Below, piece after piece: positions 44,354-53,733 of a DNA stretch of 64,000 bases. Position numbers and translations under genes: made by a program. The notes under the pieces were generated by a model. That model made no database searches and was not told the DNA's origin. It was given only the letters and a program-made list of their open reading frames with translations. The first letter of the stretch is position 1. Each line of letters starts with the position of its first letter. This DNA is from Proteus penneri (GTDB taxonomy: Bacteria > Pseudomonadota > Gammaproteobacteria > Enterobacterales > Enterobacteriaceae). The DNA lies in NCBI RefSeq assembly GCF_003144535.1, contig NZ_PHFJ01000003.1, positions 271,854 through 335,853 of the forward strand, given 5' to 3'.

Positions 44354-44755
44354 ATGAATAAATTAACATCAGTCTTAACAGCTTTAGTGGTGGCAATAGC
44401 ATTAGTGGGTTGTTCTGATGAAAAAGACACTGAAATTTCGACAACAAAAACAACTAACACAACAAATACTATCCAAGACAGTGTGATTTCAGACAAAAAA
44501 GATGACAGCACATCCTTATTTAAAAAGAATTTTGTCAGTAGTTGCATATTGGGTTCTGGTATTACCGATGATGCGTTAATTCCTCAAATTGCTGAAGTAT
44601 GTGAATGTACTTACGACGGCATTATTAAAGATTACGGAATTACTGAATTTATCCGTGTAGATATGGAAATGCGCAAAAACGGTTCAACATCAATGCCTAA
44701 AGAGTGGAACATTGATAAAATTGTTGAGCAATGTATGACAAAAGTGGAAGGTTAA
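44354..44755 (+). CDS. Small lipoprotein of unknown function
   Basis: 133 residues: signal peptide with lipobox AIALVGC at about 14-20, then a Thr/Asn-rich low-complexity linker (residues 27-45), then a compact domain with four Cys (SSCILGSG, EVCECTYD, EQCMTK). The four Cys suggest disulfide bonding in the periplasm. Asp at +2 or +3 after the lipid Cys is not at the +2 position (CSDE), so outer-membrane sorting is likely. No family recognised. It sits between yceF and rluC, where E. coli has nothing of the kind. Confidence 0.8.
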   Translation: MNKLTSVLTALVVAIALVGCSDEKDTEISTTKTTNTTNTIQDSVISDKKDDSTSLFKKNFVSSCILGSGITDDALIPQIAEVCECTYDGIIKDYGITEFIRVDMEMRKNGSTSMPKEWNIDKIVEQCMTKVEG

Positions 44756-44793
44756 CCCTATTTTCTATTCACTTTTTTAGTGGTTTAAGAAAA

Positions 44794-44825
44794 GCAATAC
44801 GCCCAGCTAACTGGGCGCATTGGGT
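44794..44825 (-). terminator. Hairpin between the lipoprotein gene and rluC
   Basis: CGCCCAG / CTGGGCG stem with a 4-nt loop between two convergent genes; the T-rich tail is on the rluC side (minus strand). Confidence 0.7.
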
Positions 44826-44859
44826 ATTCAGATTTTCTGTCGAAATAAAAATTTTCGAT

Positions 44860-45813
44860 TTAAGATTTTTGACTGCGTAATACTTGTAAACAACAGCGTA
44901 ACTGATTATCCATTGGCGCTTCAATTCGCATTTGGTCACCTGTTGAAGGATGAGTAAATGTCAAAGAGCTTGCATGTAAAAATAAGCGATTAAGTTTTGT
45001 TCCTACCAATTGTGAATCAAAATCACGATCACCATAACGATCATCAAATGCAATAGGATGACCTGCATGTAATGTATGTACACGAATTTGGTGAGTTCTG
45101 CCTGTTACAGGACTTGCTTTCACAAGTGTGGCAAATTCAAAACGCTCTTCAACCTTAAAACGTGTCTCTGAAGGTTTTCCTTCATTGCTCACTTTAACCA
45201 CTCGCTCACCGCTTTGAAGAATATTCTTCAATAACGGAGCCTGAACAACTTTAGTGTGGGATTGCCATTGACCACGCACTAAGGCTAAATAATCTTTTTG
45301 CATCTGTTTTAAGCGTAATTGCTCATGCAAAGCACGCAATGCTGAACGTTTTTTTGCAATTAACAACACACCCGATGTATCTCTATCAAGACGATGTACA
45401 AGCTCTAAAAAACGGGCTTCTGGACGCAATGCTCGTAAGCCTTCAATCACACCAAAGCTTAACCCACTTCCCCCATGAACAGCCGTGCCAGAAGGCTTAT
45501 TGATAAGCATTAAGTGGTCATCTTCATATAAAATACAATTTGCCAACGCTGAGACTTTATCAAGTTTTGGTGATACAGCGACTTCTTCTTTTTCCGACAC
45601 TCGCACAGGAGGAATACGGATGCTATCACCCGCATTGAGTTTATATTCAGGTTTAATTCGCCCTTTGTTAACTCTAACTTCCCCTTTACGAATAATTCGG
45701 TAAATCATACTTTTTGGTACACCTTTTAAGCGTGCCAGTAAAAAATTGTCGATACGCTGGCCTGCTTCATCGCCATCAATGGTGACGAACTGAACTTGAT
45801 TAAATGATTTCAT
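44860..45813 (-). CDS. rluC: 23S rRNA pseudouridine(955/2504/2580) synthase RluC
   Basis: RluA-family enzyme with an N-terminal S4 domain (AGQRIDNFLLARLKGVPKSM to RIIRKGEVRVNKGRIKP) and a catalytic domain with the Asp in LVHRLDRDTSGVLLIAKK. SPVTGRTHQIRVHTLHAGHP is the RNA-binding arginine region. 317 residues. Divergent from rne, with a 531-bp gap, the enteric arrangement. Confidence 0.96.
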   Translation of the reverse strand: MKSFNQVQFVTIDGDEAGQRIDNFLLARLKGVPKSMIYRIIRKGEVRVNKGRIKPEYKLNAGDSIRIPPVRVSEKEEVAVSPKLDKVSALANCILYEDDHLMLINKPSGTAVHGGSGLSFGVIEGLRALRPEARFLELVHRLDRDTSGVLLIAKKRSALRALHEQLRLKQMQKDYLALVRGQWQSHTKVVQAPLLKNILQSGERVVKVSNEGKPSETRFKVEERFEFATLVKASPVTGRTHQIRVHTLHAGHPIAFDDRYGDRDFDSQLVGTKLNRLFLHASSLTFTHPSTGDQMRIEAPMDNQLRCCLQVLRSQKS

Positions 45814-45989
45814 AGTGGCGATTCTTTGGCTCTCTTAAAATAAAAATAACAAACTACTTTGTGGTGTACAAAATAACATCAAATCTGTCGTCTATTTTAA
45901 CCTGAATAATGGGAAAAAGACGAAACATTAGCTAATCTCTCATATTTATACAGAAAAAGTCACCAAAGCAGAAAAGTCATCTTGCTATA

Positions 45990-46344
45990 ACCCTAACACC
46001 AATGGAATAATGCAGACTCTCCTGATTATGTTTATCAGGTATATTTATGAAAATTTTGTTTGTTTGATTTTCAAAATGCAGCAATGGCGTAAGACATAGT
46101 CGAAAATCAAACAATTTAGTATGCCACAAATACATCGCTTATTGAGTTGAAACATCGTTTTCAATTAAACAGTGCTGAATTTTTGAACTGAAAATCAGAC
46201 TCACCGACATATTGCATCTCTATACAATCGACAACCGTGAGGTTGACGCATCTGTAAAAGACACGAGGTCATCGGTTATCAATAGTGTAATTACGTATGT
46301 TAGTGGCACATTATAAAACGTGAAAATAACGAGTAAGTCACAAT
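45990..46344 (+). promoter_or_regulatory. rne promoter and structured 5' leader
   Basis: Long non-coding stretch before rne. It contains the hairpin CCTGAT/ATCAGG (46022-46040), a 13-bp perfect inverted repeat TTGTTTGATTTTC / GAAAATCAAACAA (46061-46073 and 46103-46115) and a GAGGTTGACG...GAGGTCATCGGTT stretch near 46240-46280. In E. coli the 361-nt rne leader folds into hairpins that let RNase E cut its own mRNA. The same role is inferred here; the exact transcript start is not visible. The remainder of the gap (45814-45990) is the rluC side and shows nothing clear. Confidence 0.6.
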
Positions 46345-49300
46345 ATGAAAAGAATGTTAATTAACGCAACTCAGCAGGAAGAGTTGCGTGTTGCCCTTGT
46401 CGATGGGCAACGTTTGTACGATCTGGATATCGAAAGCCCCGGTCATGAACAGAAAAAAGCAAATATCTATAAAGGTAAAATTACTAGAATTGAACCCAGC
46501 CTAGAAGCCGCTTTTGTTGATTATGGTGCGGAACGCCACGGTTTCCTTCCTATCAAAGAAATAGCCCGCGAATACTTTCCTAGTAATTATCACTCTCATG
46601 GTCGTCCTAACATCAAAGATGCCTTAAAAGAAGGCCAGGAAGTTATTGTTCAAGTTGATAAAGAGGAGCGTGGTAATAAAGGTGCAGCATTAACCACTTT
46701 TATCAGCCTAGCAGGAAGTTATTTGGTCTTAATGCCAAATAATCCTCGTGCAGGTGGTATTTCTCGCCGTATCGAAGGTGAAGACCGTACTGAACTCAAA
46801 GAAGCTTTATCAAGCCTTGAAATCCCAGATGGCATGGGTCTGATTGTACGCACTGCTGGTGTCGGTAAATCGGCTGAAGCACTACAACAAGACTTAAGCT
46901 ATCGTCTAAGACATTGGGATGCTATTAAGAAAGCAGCAGAGAATCGCCCTGCTCCATTCTTAATCCATCAGGAAAGTAACGTAATCGTTCGTGCATTCCG
47001 CGACTACTTACGTCCTGATATTGGTGAGATTTTAATTGATAACGCAAAAATCGTTGAAATGGCGCGTAGCCATATTGAAGCGATTGGTCGTGGTGATTTT
47101 GCTAGCAAAATTCGCCATTACACAGGTGCAGTTCCTCTATTTAGCCATTATCAAATTGAATCACAGATTGAATCTGCGTTTCAGCGTGAAGTTCGCCTAC
47201 CTTCTGGTGGCGCTTTAGTTATTGATACAACTGAAGCATTAACGGCGATTGATATTAACTCCTCTCGTTCAACGCGTGGTGGTGATATTGAAGAAACAGC
47301 ATTCAATACTAACTTAGAAGCTGCTGACGAAATTGCACGCCAATTACGTTTACGCGACCTCGGTGGTTTAATTGTTATCGACTTTATCGACATGACGCCG
47401 GTGCGCCATCAGCGTGAAGTTGAAAACAGAATGCGCGAAGCTGTTCGCCAAGATCGTGCTCGCATTCAAATTGGACGTATCTCTCGCTTTGGCTTATTAG
47501 AGATGTCTCGTCAACGTTTAAGCCCTTCATTAGGTGAATCAAGCCATCACGTTTGTCCTCGTTGCTTAGGCACTGGTACTATTCGTGATAACGAATCACT
47601 GTCACTTTCTGTGTTACGTCTTATCGAAGAAGAAGCACTTAAAGAAAATACCCATGAAGTGCATGCGATTGTACCTGTTCAAATCGCCTCTTATTTGCTT
47701 AACGAAAAACGAAAAGCTGTAACTGATATTGAATTACGTCAATCTAATGTCAAAGTGGTTATTGTTCCTAATGACCAAATGCAAACGCCTCATTTCTCTG
47801 TTATTCGTGTGCGTAAGGGCGAAGAAATTACCTCTCTAAGCTACAACTTAGCCCAATTCCATGAAAGTCAGTTAAATGAAGCTGATGACGATGTTGTTAC
47901 AGAGCGTAAAGCGCCTGAACAACCTGCTATTTCAGCTTTTGGATTGCAAGAAGAAGACACGCCAGAAACGACGACGAAAAATAAAAAAGCCCCTCAACCC
48001 CAAGCTAAAGCTGCTAAAACAGAACAAGCTCAAGCTACAGGTTTCTTTAGCTCTATCGCCAAATTCTTCTCTAACTTATTTAGTAGCGAACCAGAGCCTG
48101 TGGTAACACAAGAAAAACCACAGGAAAATAAGAAAGAGAATAACGAAAATCGTCGTGAACGTCGTAATAACAATAATCGACGTAACAACAATAATCGCCG
48201 TGACCGTGATAACGATCGTAATCGTGATAATGCAAATAGCGAAGACAATCGCAAGAATCGCAATCAAAAAACACAAGCGACACCAACAACTGAAGTTAGC
48301 AGTGAACAAGAGATTGCAGAACGCGAAGCACGTCGTCAGCAGCGTCGTGAACAACGTGCTGAACAACGTCGTCGTCAAGAAGAAAAACGTCAACAACAAG
48401 AAGCGGCTAAAGCTCAAGCTGCTCTGGCTGAAAATGATACCGTTGCAAAAGACAGTGCTAATGAGAAGAAAGAAGAACCTCGTCGCCCTGTTATGCAACG
48501 CCGTAATCGTCGTCAATTAACACAATCTGTACGTGTGACTGACAATGATAATGCATCAACAGTTGTGCCAGCTACGACGGAAAAAGCAGTTTCTGAACCA
48601 CCAGTTGCAACAACACAAACGAAAGTTGCACCAACTGAAAAATCAGCACCTAAAGCAGTCACTGTTGCAAACGTTGAAACTAATGAAGCTCAAGCTGTAA
48701 AAGCATTACCTGATGCAACTAAATCACAAGATGAGAATAAGAACGAAGATAATAACGGACAGGATAATGTTATGCCTCGTCGTTCTCGCCGTTCACCTCG
48801 TCATTTACGTGTAAGTGGTCAACGTCGTCGTCGCTATCGTGATGAACGAACTTTAACCGTATCACCAATGCCTTTGGCAATGGCGGTTGCTTCTCCTGAA
48901 CTTGCTTCAGGTAAAGTCTTCATTCACTATCCAATCACACCAATAAGTGATGCACCATTTATTGAAAATAATGTTGAAAACAACAATGACGTTTCTGTTG
49001 GAAACCACATTATTACTCATAAAGATCCACAAATGGTAGCTATCACACCAGCGGTTTCAGAAGCCATTGTGGCAAAAGTGGAACAAGCGGATACCACAGA
49101 ATCCACCTACACTGTGACTGTTAGCTCTGAATCAACCACTGAAGCTGTTGCTGAAATTATTGCAGTAGAGCCACAATTAGCACCTGCAGAAGCAAATAAC
49201 ATTGAGAACCAAGTTGAAGAAAGTGTTGTCAACAACGTTATCGATGATGTGAATACCGAAGAGCATGTTACTCGTAAAGAAAATATTTCTGCGGTATTAA

Positions 49301-49836
49301 ACACAACCGAGGCTTATATGCATGAAGCTTCACAACAAGCAGAAACAGATGCAGTGACTGAAAACGTGACACAAGAAGTCATTGCACCAGTAGAACGCGA
49401 AGTGACTGAAACATCTACTTCTGAGCCTCAAGTTGTTGCTACTTCAGTTACAACCGAAGAAACAACTGAGCAACATAAAGAAAGTGATGTTGAAGCTATT
49501 GTTGAAACAGTTGCTGAGCCTATCGTTAAAACGGTTATTGAAAGTCAGCCTGAAGAAAATGAGAGTGCGACACCTACAGTAGAAGCAGAGTCGGTACCAG
49601 TAAAAGAAAGCAAACCTACAGCCGTGATTATTCGTCAAGAGCCGGTAGTACGCCAACTTCATGCAAGTGCACCAATGACAAAAGCGCCAGCATCTGATGA
49701 ACCTACTGTCGCAATTGAGATCAAAGCGTGGGAAGCACGTCCTGCTTTTGATAAGAAAGGCCGCACAGGTGCCGGTGGACATTGTTCTACTAATCACGCT
49801 TCTTCAGAAATGGCAAAAGCTGAAAGTCAAAACTGA
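46345..49836 (+). CDS. rne: Ribonuclease E
   Basis: Core endonuclease of the RNA degradosome, 1163 residues. Catalytic half: S1 domain ([20 protein letters not shown]), RNase H-like and 5'-sensor parts, DNase I-like site with Asp in [14 protein letters not shown] and [13 protein letters not shown], zinc-link [10 protein letters not shown]. Membrane-targeting amphipathic helix [17 protein letters not shown] near residue 565. Then an Arg/Asn-rich RNA-binding region (residues 595-700), an acidic Glu/Thr/Val-rich unstructured region, and the C-terminal [20 protein letters not shown] microdomain that in E. coli binds PNPase. Autoregulation through the leader is likely. Confidence 0.97.
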   Translation: MKRMLINATQQEELRVALVDGQRLYDLDIESPGHEQKKANIYKGKITRIEPSLEAAFVDYGAERHGFLPIKEIAREYFPSNYHSHGRPNIKDALKEGQEVIVQVDKEERGNKGAALTTFISLAGSYLVLMPNNPRAGGISRRIEGEDRTELKEALSSLEIPDGMGLIVRTAGVGKSAEALQQDLSYRLRHWDAIKKAAENRPAPFLIHQESNVIVRAFRDYLRPDIGEILIDNAKIVEMARSHIEAIGRGDFASKIRHYTGAVPLFSHYQIESQIESAFQREVRLPSGGALVIDTTEALTAIDINSSRSTRGGDIEETAFNTNLEAADEIARQLRLRDLGGLIVIDFIDMTPVRHQREVENRMREAVRQDRARIQIGRISRFGLLEMSRQRLSPSLGESSHHVCPRCLGTGTIRDNESLSLSVLRLIEEEALKENTHEVHAIVPVQIASYLLNEKRKAVTDIELRQSNVKVVIVPNDQMQTPHFSVIRVRKGEEITSLSYNLAQFHESQLNEADDDVVTERKAPEQPAISAFGLQEEDTPETTTKNKKAPQPQAKAAKTEQAQATGFFSSIAKFFSNLFSSEPEPVVTQEKPQENKKENNENRRERRNNNNRRNNNNRRDRDNDRNRDNANSEDNRKNRNQKTQATPTTEVSSEQEIAEREARRQQRREQRAEQRRRQEEKRQQQEAAKAQAALAENDTVAKDSANEKKEEPRRPVMQRRNRRQLTQSVRVTDNDNASTVVPATTEKAVSEPPVATTQTKVAPTEKSAPKAVTVANVETNEAQAVKALPDATKSQDENKNEDNNGQDNVMPRRSRRSPRHLRVSGQRRRRYRDERTLTVSPMPLAMAVASPELASGKVFIHYPITPISDAPFIENNVENNNDVSVGNHIITHKDPQMVAITPAVSEAIVAKVEQADTTESTYTVTVSSESTTEAVAEIIAVEPQLAPAEANNIENQVEESVVNNVIDDVNTEEHVTRKENISAVLNTTEAYMHEASQQAETDAVTENVTQEVIAPVEREVTETSTSEPQVVATSVTTEETTEQHKESDVEAIVETVAEPIVKTVIESQPEENESATPTVEAESVPVKESKPTAVIIRQEPVVRQLHASAPMTKAPASDEPTVAIEIKAWEARPAFDKKGRTGAGGHCSTNHASSEMAKAESQN

Positions 49837-49879
49837 TAATAAGGTGTTATTAAGAATATCTTGATAATACTTCTAAATT

Positions 49880-49910
49880 AAGAACCCACTTTGAGTGGGT
49901 TCTTTTTTTT
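49880..49910 (+). terminator. Rho-independent terminator of rne
   Basis: AGAACCCACT / AGTGGGTTCT stem, 4-nt loop and a T8 run, about 45 bp after the rne stop. Confidence 0.92.
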
Positions 49911-49962
49911 GGAGATAACTATTAGTAAATTAACTTAGTACTTATTAAGGTTAAGGTAAAAA

Positions 49963-49997
49963 TAAAAAAGACCTCTAAATATTCAATTCAGAGGCCT
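49963..49997 (-). terminator. Terminator of tmaR
   Basis: CCTCT / AGAGG-centred stem (GGCCTCTGAATT...TTTAGAGGTC on the minus strand) followed by a T-run, 27 bp past the tmaR stop. Confidence 0.75.
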
Positions 49998-50023
49998 TCA
50001 ATCTTTTATTCTTAGTAAAGCAA

Positions 50024-50362
50024 TCAGTCTTTTAGATCAGGAATATTTTTAATTTCACCCATCGCTTTTAACTGTTTAGAAAGCTCACGGCGTTCTTTAG
50101 ACAGGTCTGCATTTTTAATAATGTAATCGTCAACACGATCATCATAGTCACTGCGCATGTTCGCAATAATACCCAGTACATCTTCAATTGACATACCCGG
50201 TTTAATGTATTCACTTAAGTTGTCTAACAAAAGAACACGTTTTTGGTTATCACGGATCTTTTTCTCATTGTCAGTGATCTCACGACGGATTTTGTTTTTA
50301 CGACGATACATACGCACAAACTCCAGTACGTTTTGGAAAGACGGCTTGTTTGCGTTATCCAT
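50024..50362 (-). CDS. tmaR: PTS polar localisation protein TmaR (YeeX, DUF496)
   Basis: 112-residue coiled-coil protein, nearly the enteric sequence: [57 protein letters not shown]. In E. coli TmaR clusters at the cell pole and holds EI of the phosphotransferase system there in a phosphorylation-dependent way. Here it is a single gene convergent with rne, not in its E. coli neighbourhood. Confidence 0.94.
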   Translation of the reverse strand: MDNANKPSFQNVLEFVRMYRRKNKIRREITDNEKKIRDNQKRVLLLDNLSEYIKPGMSIEDVLGIIANMRSDYDDRVDDYIIKNADLSKERRELSKQLKAMGEIKNIPDLKD

Positions 50363-50615
50363 TTCCTACACCTTTACAATTGATATTTAAGATAAATAGT
50401 TCTGTTTAAGATTATCGCTTAATCGTGTCAATAAACAAGCAAAGTTTACAAATTTAATTGATTTTACTTAATTAACAATTAATTAGGATGATATATTAAT
50501 AAATATAGTCAACATTCTTTAACCCGTAAATGTTCACTTAATTAATGATAAGAAAATGGCTACACATTTTTACTGGTAGCCTAATCGACACAACAAAGGA
50601 TAAATTAATGAGCAA

Positions 50616-51878
50616 CTAAATAAGTTGTGCTTTATTTTTATCTTCATGTTGTAAGCCATCAAGTTGCTGTAACGCTTTCGCATCTGAACGCAAAAATACA
50701 GCTGAGAGAAGTGTTGTCCCTATCACAATACATCCCATCACCATATAAGTTGGTGCAAACCCAAAATGATCATACCCATAACCAGCCAATGGAGATAATA
50801 ATGTCGCAACAATAGAGCTCACACATTGAAAACCGACTAAATAAAGTGTTGAAGATAAACGTTTATCAAAATGTTGGCTGTTATATTTAAAAATTGAAAT
50901 TAATAAAATCGGCAGTTCAACAGCATGTAATAATTTCATACAAGAGATCAAGACAGGCCCTTCGACTAGTCCTGAGCCAATAATACGTGCAGCCATAACA
51001 CTGCTTGCCAGTAATAAGCCGTTTTTAGCACCTATTCTATTTACAAGGAAAGGCGCGATAAACATACCACCAGCTTCTAAGAATACCTGCAATGAATTCA
51101 GATATCCGTACATCTCATTCCCCTGCTGTAAGGTCGCAAATTGCGATGAGAAGAAGACGGGAAACTGTTGGTCATAAACCCCATAAACACAAGTGCCAAT
51201 AACAAACAAAATAAGTGCCCAAAAACGAGGTAATGAAAGTAAATTCAGTGCATCTTTTATAGTGATAGCCGATGTTTTTCCATGCTCTAATTGATTAAAT
51301 GCGTCTGATTTATCAGTTTTTAACAGCGCTAAAAGAATTAAGAACACAACACCAGAAATAGAAGCCATCACAAAATTGTAATTAGGATCGATATTTATAT
51401 TGTGTCCTGCAATAAATGTTGCAGATGCCCAACCCAATGATCCCCACATTCTTGCCCTACCGTATTCAAAACCGCGAATACGACTAACACGCTCTGTATA
51501 TGACTCTAATACGCCAATACCTGCGTTAAAAGTCATACCTACATATAAGCCCCCTAAAATCGATCCAACAAAAATATTCCAACGTAATATTGATGCGAAA
51601 CCTAGAAAAAATGGTCCAGAAAGAATAAGTAATACTGCAATCACTAATAATAAATTCTTTCTTAGCCCTAATTTATCTTGAATAAAGCCATATAAAGGTT
51701 GAGCACATAATGCAATCAAAGAAATAGCAGAGAATATTAATCCCGTATCAGTCGCTTTTAATCCTACATACTGATTTAACCAAATGGAAACTAATGAAAA
51801 TGATGAAGACCAGGTAAAAAAGAAGAAAAATAACAACGCGCTTAAGATCGCATAGTATTTTTTTGAGTCTTTGTTCAT
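50616..51878 (-). CDS. Oligosaccharide:H+ symporter, LacY/CscB family
   Basis: 12-TM MFS carrier of 420 residues. Sugar-site and proton residues of LacY are conserved: Glu125 in VLESYTERV, Arg143 in GRARMWGSLGWA, and H-x-x-E in KLLHAVELPILL. It lacks the LacY Asp237/Lys358 pair (VYGVYDQQF and LVGFQCVSSIVAT), and has Val for Glu269 but a Glu three residues later (NSLQVFLEAGGMF). These three features are those of the sucrose permease CscB, so sucrose or a related oligosaccharide is the best guess; raffinose or melibiose carriers are also in the family. No hydrolase or repressor gene is adjacent. Its upstream region has CRP- and LacI-type sites. Confidence 0.88.
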   Translation of the reverse strand: MNKDSKKYYAILSALLFFFFFTWSSSFSLVSIWLNQYVGLKATDTGLIFSAISLIALCAQPLYGFIQDKLGLRKNLLLVIAVLLILSGPFFLGFASILRWNIFVGSILGGLYVGMTFNAGIGVLESYTERVSRIRGFEYGRARMWGSLGWASATFIAGHNINIDPNYNFVMASISGVVFLILLALLKTDKSDAFNQLEHGKTSAITIKDALNLLSLPRFWALILFVIGTCVYGVYDQQFPVFFSSQFATLQQGNEMYGYLNSLQVFLEAGGMFIAPFLVNRIGAKNGLLLASSVMAARIIGSGLVEGPVLISCMKLLHAVELPILLISIFKYNSQHFDKRLSSTLYLVGFQCVSSIVATLLSPLAGYGYDHFGFAPTYMVMGCIVIGTTLLSAVFLRSDAKALQQLDGLQHEDKNKAQLI

Positions 51879-51915
51879 TTGTTGAGCGCCTTATAAAGTC
51901 ATTTCACCTTTAAAT

Positions 51916-51927
51916 GTTAACGTTAAC
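51916..51927. promoter_or_regulatory. LacI-type operator O1 of the symporter gene
   Basis: Perfect 12-bp palindrome GTTAACGTTAAC with the central CG typical of LacI/GalR-family operators. On the minus strand it overlaps a TAACAT -10-like box, with TTGTGA 16 bp before it as a possible -35. Sits 38 bp upstream of the start codon. Confidence 0.65.
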
Positions 51928-51959
51928 TTTTGGATTCACAAACAATTATGTCGCTTTAA

Positions 51960-51975
51960 TGTGATATGAAGCACA
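51960..51975. promoter_or_regulatory. CRP site of the symporter gene
   Basis: TGTGATATGAAGCACA matches the CRP consensus TGTGA-N6-TCACA with one mismatch. It lies between the two operators, about 50 bp (centre to centre) upstream of the -10-like box, which suits a class I activator position. Confidence 0.65.
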
Positions 51976-51978
51976 TAA

Positions 51979-51990
51979 GTTAACGTTAAC
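51979..51990. promoter_or_regulatory. LacI-type operator O2 of the symporter gene
   Basis: Second identical GTTAACGTTAAC palindrome. Its centre is 63 bp from the first, six helical turns, so both sites face the same side of DNA and could be bridged by one repressor. The remaining gap to sbcB (357 bp in total without a gene) shows only AT-rich DNA. Confidence 0.65.
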
Positions 51991-52235
51991 AATTTAAGTT
52001 ATGTGTTCTGGATCTACTTTCTTCTTTTATCTTAGTGGCTTAGTGTTAAAGATACAAATAAGTACTCTTTTTAGAAAAAAAGCCTACATTTATATTCTAT
52101 CACTTTCAAATAAAACCATTTGCATAGGATATTTCACGTTTACCACATTATGGTTTACCATGGTTTCAATTAAACCCAATACAACTCATTGAGTAATGAT
52201 TGAAAAAATCATCAGTAAATTTACGGTAGGAAACC

Positions 52236-53666
52236 TTGTCTAATTCAGCGAAAACGTCCACATTTTACATCCATGACTACGAGACCTTTGGTACACACCC
52301 AGCGCTAGATCGCCCTGCTCAATTTGCGGGTATAAGAACTGATATGGATTTCAACATAATTGAAGATCCTCTCGTTATTTATTGCAAACCTAATGACGAT
52401 TATTTACCCCATCCCGAAGCGGTAATGATCACGGGGATCACCCCACAAATTGCGGCAAAAAATGGGTTAATTGAAGCTGAGTTTACGCGTCAAATTCATC
52501 AAGCTTTTAGTCAACCTAATAGCTGTATTATGGGTTATAACAACCTTCGATTTGATGACGAAGTAACCCGTAATATCCTTTATCGTAATTTTTATGATCC
52601 TTATGCCTATAGTTGGCAAAAAGGAAATTCTCGGTGGGATTTGCTCGATGTTTTACGAGCCTGTTATGCACTGCGTCCAGAAGGTATTGTTTGGCCTGAA
52701 AATGAAGACGGTTTCCCAAGCTTTCGTCTAGAGCTATTAACCAAAGCCAATGGCATCTCTCATGAGAATGCACATGATGCAATGTCTGATGTCTACGCCA
52801 CCATTGCGATGGCAAAAAAATTGAAACAAGCTCAACCGCGTATGTTTGATTATTTCTTCAATTTGCGCGATAAACGTAAAGTTCAGGCGTTAATTGATAT
52901 TCCCGCCATGACGCCAATTGTACATGTTTCAGGTATGTTTGGTGCGGCTCGTTCTAATTTAAGTCTTGTAGCACCATTGGCATGGCACCCTGATAATCGT
53001 AATGCTGTTATTGTGTGCGATTTATCTGCGGATATATCCCCGCTATTAACCTTAACATCAGACCAATTACGAGAGCGTTTATATACGCCACGCAGTGAAT
53101 TGGCAGTTGATGAACCCCCTGTTCCAATTAAATTGCTGCATATTAATAAATGCCCTATTGTGGCTCCACAAAATACATTAAGACCACAAGATGCAGATAG
53201 AATTGGTTTAGATGTTGATACTTGTTTAAACAATCAAGCCATTTTATTTTCACATCCTGAAATACGTAATAAAGTCGTAGAACTCTTCGCTCAACAAACT
53301 CCTTTTGTTGTCTCTGACGATGTTGATTCTCAAATTTATAATGGCTTTTTCAGTGAAAATGATCGTAGTGCGATGGAAATTATTCGCTCAACGCAACCAC
53401 AAAATTTACCTGCTTTAGATTTAACATTTGAAGATGCGAGAATGGAGCCGCTATTTTTCCGTTATCGTGCGAGAAATTATCCTTCTACTCTCAATTATGA
53501 TGAGCAACAACGTTGGTTAGCACATAGAAAAGAGATGTTAACACCAGAGAAGCTGAATGAATATATCAATACAATCCAGCTATTAGCAGAAAAATATAGC
53601 GATAACGAAGAGAAACTAAAACAACTACAAGAGCTTTATCTATATGCTCAAGATATTGCAAGTTAG
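52236..53666 (+). CDS. sbcB: Exodeoxyribonuclease I
   Basis: 3'-5' exonuclease on single-stranded DNA, used in mismatch repair and recombination. DEDDh active site: FYIHDYETFGTHPALDR (Asp, Glu), YNNLRFDDEVTRN (Asp), HENAHDAMSDVYAT (His, Asp). SH3-like and helical C-terminal domains follow to residue 476. The start is TTG with a TAGGA site 5 bp upstream; the family N-terminus fits (..STFLFHDYETFG in E. coli). No ATG alternative keeps the conserved start. Confidence 0.96.
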   Translation: MSNSAKTSTFYIHDYETFGTHPALDRPAQFAGIRTDMDFNIIEDPLVIYCKPNDDYLPHPEAVMITGITPQIAAKNGLIEAEFTRQIHQAFSQPNSCIMGYNNLRFDDEVTRNILYRNFYDPYAYSWQKGNSRWDLLDVLRACYALRPEGIVWPENEDGFPSFRLELLTKANGISHENAHDAMSDVYATIAMAKKLKQAQPRMFDYFFNLRDKRKVQALIDIPAMTPIVHVSGMFGAARSNLSLVAPLAWHPDNRNAVIVCDLSADISPLLTLTSDQLRERLYTPRSELAVDEPPVPIKLLHINKCPIVAPQNTLRPQDADRIGLDVDTCLNNQAILFSHPEIRNKVVELFAQQTPFVVSDDVDSQIYNGFFSENDRSAMEIIRSTQPQNLPALDLTFEDARMEPLFFRYRARNYPSTLNYDEQQRWLAHRKEMLTPEKLNEYINTIQLLAEKYSDNEEKLKQLQELYLYAQDIAS

Positions 53667-53677
53667 ACAATAAGATA

Positions 53678-53707
53678 AAAGGCAGGTTTTATCCTGCCTT
53701 TCTTTTT
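53678..53707 (+). terminator. Rho-independent terminator of sbcB
   Basis: AAAGGCAGG / CCTGCCTTT stem, TTTTAT loop, T-rich tail, 12 bp after the stop. It is convergent with dld. Confidence 0.9.
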
Positions 53708-53733
53708 AACTTAATAAACACGACACAAAGCGA

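Noticed and set aside
48150..48245. Short CGT/AAT-type repeats that could suggest a repeat array
   Set aside because: They are codon repeats (Arg, Asn, Asp) inside rne; no spacers, not CRISPR.
48076..48516. Long minus-strand open frame (146 codons) opposite rne
   Set aside because: It is rich in Thr/Phe/Leu/Ile from the reverse of Arg/Asn/Glu codon runs and has no family look. A shadow of the low-complexity part of RNase E.
49444..49797. Minus-strand frame of 117 codons with many Cys/Phe
   Set aside because: Shadow of the Glu/Thr-rich end of rne; no ribosome site.
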